Below, piece after piece: positions 6,279-8,243 of a DNA stretch of 8,243 nucleotides. Source of the stretch: Chloroflexia bacterium. GTDB lineage: Bacteria > Chloroflexota > Chloroflexia > Thermomicrobiales > UBA6265. Under the pieces are notes generated by a model, which was given only the letters and a program-made list of their open reading frames with translations, was not told the DNA's origin and did not search any database. Made by a program: the position numbers and the translations under genes. Each line of letters begins with the position of its first letter. The stretch's first letter is position 1. The stretch spans positions 1 through 8,243 of the forward strand of contig JACCUV010000331.1 of NCBI GenBank assembly GCA_013698495.1. The letters are read 5' to 3'.

Positions 6279-7213
6279 TCCGCGACGACCTGGCGCAGGC
6301 CACTGTAGAACCGCTTTTCACCGATAATGTGCTGGCGCGATTGCGCCGGGTGATCCTGCGCTCGCGCCGGTTGGCGCGGGCGGGACTCTCCGGCGAACAT
6401 CGCTCGCTGCGCAAGGGTCCTTCGCCGGAGTTCGCCGATTTCAAGGCCTACACCGTCGGTGACGACTACCGGCGGATCGACTGGCGCGCCTATGCGAGGT
6501 TCGACTCCCTCTTCGTCCGCGAGAGTGAAATCACGACCGAGTTCGATGTGCACTTGCTCGTCGATGTCAGCCGCTCGATGGACTGGTCGAGCAATCCCGA
6601 CACGCCGACCAAGCTGCGGCGCGCCTTGCAGTTGACCGGGGCGATTGGGTACCTCTCGCTGTGGCACTTCGATCGGGTCTCGATCACTCCCGTCGGCTCC
6701 GATGCCCAGCGCCGGTTCGGACCGGTTCAGGGCAGGACGAATATCAGGAGGATGCTCTCCTGGCTGGAACGGCTGCACGCCCAAAGCGAGGGCGATCTCA
6801 CCGCGGCGATGAGTCGCCTCGTATTCGAGCGGAGACGAGCGGGAATTTTGCTGATCGTCTCGGATTTTCTCTCGGAGGACCTCGAACGGCTTGAAACCGC
6901 GATGCGCGGCGCCGTTGGCCGGGGTTGGGAAATCGCCCTCCTCCAAATCTACGACCCGGCGGAAGCGAATCCCGGGGCGATGCCGGTGTTGAACGAAACC
7001 AATCAGGCGATCGACCTTGAAACCAGTTCGAGGATGCCGATCCGGAACGACGCTCTGTCAGTCATTGGCTACCTTGACCGTCGACAGGCCTGGCTGAAAG
7101 AGCTGGAGACGCTGGGCGGTGGAGTCCGGACGCTCCACGTCCAGATTCCGACGAGCCAACCGGTCGACCAGTCGCTCGTCCAACTGCTGCGCAATGTCGG
7201 GCTGGTGTCGTGA
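6275..7213 (+). CDS. DUF58 family protein with VWA-like domain
   Basis: The 312-residue protein has no signal peptide or membrane helix and should be cytoplasmic. The DUF58 signature is clear: G-x-HRS-x-x-KGPSPEFADFKAYTVGDDYRRIDWRAYARFDSLFVRESE over residues 40-85. A VWA-like fold follows, with the MIDAS motif D-V-S-R-S (97-101) and the later Asp in IVSDFL (193-198). The usual MIDAS threonine position reads SEGDL (171-175). DUF58 proteins accompany MoxR AAA+ ATPases and membrane VWA proteins and are thought to help in assembly or maturation of envelope or metal-containing complexes; their exact biochemistry is not settled. The ATG at 6275 overlaps the preceding stop as ATGA and has GGGGAG (6261-6266) eight bases upstream, so translation is coupled. 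The length is typical of short DUF58 proteins that lack the N-terminal membrane helices of longer members. Family confidence is high. Confidence 0.95.
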   Translation: MIRDDLAQATVEPLFTDNVLARLRRVILRSRRLARAGLSGEHRSLRKGPSPEFADFKAYTVGDDYRRIDWRAYARFDSLFVRESEITTEFDVHLLVDVSRSMDWSSNPDTPTKLRRALQLTGAIGYLSLWHFDRVSITPVGSDAQRRFGPVQGRTNIRRMLSWLERLHAQSEGDLTAAMSRLVFERRRAGILLIVSDFLSEDLERLETAMRGAVGRGWEIALLQIYDPAEANPGAMPVLNETNQAIDLETSSRMPIRNDALSVIGYLDRRQAWLKELETLGGGVRTLHVQIPTSQPVDQSLVQLLRNVGLVS

Positions 7214-8243
7214 TGGGCTCCGGGCTGACCTTGCTGGTCCCGATCGGGCTCGTTGCGCTCGTCGCCCTCGCCGCGATCGTCGTGATCCACATGCGCCGGC
7301 GAACGCCGCCTGTGCTGATGCTGCCGTCGCTGCGGTTCTGGGAGCCGGTGGCAGCCGATAGCGCCGACAAACGTCGCTTTCGGAAACCGCCGATGAGCTT
7401 GCCCCTGGTGCTCCAGCTCCTGGCGGCGTTGGCGATCGGGTTGGCCCTGGCCAGACCGGCGATGGACGCGCTCCCCGGCATGGCCGAGCAACGCTCGACA
7501 CCGCAACATACGATCGTCTTGCTCGATGGCTCGACAAGCATGCTCGGTCTGGCGAGCGACGAGGATGAGCGAACCAGGTGGAGCCTGGCGCGCAGCGAAG
7601 CCATAGCCATCTTGCGGGAATGGCAGGCCGGCGATGTGATCACGGTGATCGTGACCGGCAGCCGACAGCAATCGACATCCGCTTCGACACGGCCGCAGGT
7701 CGACCGGCTTCGCGAGCAGCTCCAATTGACCATGGCTCCTGGTGGAATCGCCGATATTGACGCCGCGATCGAACTTGGCGGCGATCTGATCCTGCCCGAT
7801 CGCGCCAACCGGATCGTGCTGATTTCCGATGGCGCGGTTCGGGTCAATCCGGATACGGCGGCGGCGGTCGAGGCCCCGATCGAGTTGCGAATGGTTGGGT
7901 CAACGGAAAACACATTGCCCAATGTCGCGATCACGTCGATCGGATCGCGCCCGGCGGCGAACCGCGACGAAACCTACCGATTGTCCTTCGCCTTGTCTTC
8001 GTTCGCGCCGGAAACCGTGCGCCTCCCCTATCGCGTGCAGGCCGACGGTGTCGATGTCCTGGTGTCTGAACTCGACCTGCTCTCCGGCGAAACGCGGTCT
8101 GTCCAGGTCACGCTGCCGCAAGGCGCGCAACGCGCCGATGTAATCGTGGAAGTGCGCGACTCTTTCGCGGCGGACAACCGGGCAACACTGCTTCTGGATG
8201 GATCGGGCGCAACCGGTTTGGATATCCTGCTGATCTCCGACAA
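7213..8243 (+). CDS. BatA-type membrane protein with von Willebrand factor A domain, C-terminus outside window
   Basis: This partial gene (343 complete codons) starts at an ATG that shares one base with the DUF58 stop (TGATG). There is no clear ribosome site, so it depends on coupling. Membrane helix 1 (about 4-26) is followed by HMRRRTPPVLMLPSLRFWEP (26-45), a typical BatA/aerotolerance-regulator N-terminal motif, then helix 2 (62-81). The basic loop between them should be cytoplasmic, placing the VWA domain outside. The VWA domain begins at about 99 with a MIDAS motif D-G-S-T-S (105-109) and LISDG (203-207). The threonine usually found after GG is Ile179 here. From about 235 a beta-rich region follows, as in BatA/CARDB-like extensions. 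A C-terminal membrane helix is expected beyond the window. Bat proteins work with MoxR ATPases and DUF58 proteins. I do not assign the symbol batA because function and orthology are unproven. Confidence 0.9.
   Translation, partial: MGSGLTLLVPIGLVALVALAAIVVIHMRRRTPPVLMLPSLRFWEPVAADSADKRRFRKPPMSLPLVLQLLAALAIGLALARPAMDALPGMAEQRSTPQHTIVLLDGSTSMLGLASDEDERTRWSLARSEAIAILREWQAGDVITVIVTGSRQQSTSASTRPQVDRLREQLQLTMAPGGIADIDAAIELGGDLILPDRANRIVLISDGAVRVNPDTAAAVEAPIELRMVGSTENTLPNVAITSIGSRPAANRDETYRLSFALSSFAPETVRLPYRVQADGVDVLVSELDLLSGETRSVQVTLPQGAQRADVIVEVRDSFAADNRATLLLDGSGATGLDILLISD

Noticed and set aside
6254..6946. Minus-strand frame opposite the DUF58 gene (and 7062-7934 opposite the BatA-type gene)
   Set aside because: The plus-strand DUF58 and VWA motifs are unmistakable. 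The antisense frames are Arg/Ala/Ser-rich strings without features.

Overview
This is a visibly GC-rich bacterial window with compact, overlapping genes. The combination of a DUF58/BatA-type von Willebrand (VWA) operon, GTG starts and large DUF2142/PMT-like membrane proteins would fit a Chloroflexota (Thermomicrobia-like) or similar high-GC, environmental, possibly monoderm bacterium. That assignment is inference from gene style only; no rRNA, tRNA or other phylogenetic marker is present. I see no mobile element, CRISPR array or RNA gene.

Left part (1-2526, minus strand): two tandem paralogous genes for multi-pass GT-C-type membrane proteins. The complete upstream copy (547 aa) is followed after 7 bp by a second copy that runs off the left edge of the window. 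Both carry an early extracytoplasmic His-Asp-Glu motif, an HPPLYY motif and a conserved pair of cysteines, and they are very alike even at the DNA level. They probably transfer sugars from polyprenyl-phosphate carriers to an extracytoplasmic acceptor.

Middle (2527-2756): a 230-bp divergent control region with several short palindromes, including a pair of identical 8-bp palindromes 21 bp apart and an AGTATACTGGAGTAT element that contains a -10-like hexamer.

Right part (2757-8243, plus strand): four tightly coupled genes (junctions of 0 bp, a 4-bp ATGA overlap and a 1-bp TGATG overlap). They encode (i) a secreted, membrane-anchored protein resembling a peptidase-MA domain but lacking the zinc-binding histidines, with a helical-repeat region; (ii) a three-helix membrane protein with a coiled-coil region and a roughly 240-residue Ser/Gly/Gln/Asp/Glu-rich tail; (iii) a DUF58 protein with a VWA-like domain in the cytoplasm; and (iv) a BatA-type membrane VWA protein, cut by the right edge. 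DUF58 and BatA proteins usually belong to MoxR AAA+ ATPase systems, which act as chaperones or maturation factors for cell-envelope or metal-dependent complexes. No MoxR gene is visible here; the promoter-proximal place is taken by the pseudo-peptidase. By the positive-inside rule, three of the four products expose large domains outside the membrane, so the operon may build an envelope-spanning assembly with a cytoplasmic DUF58 partner. This is the best candidate in the window for an under-described system.
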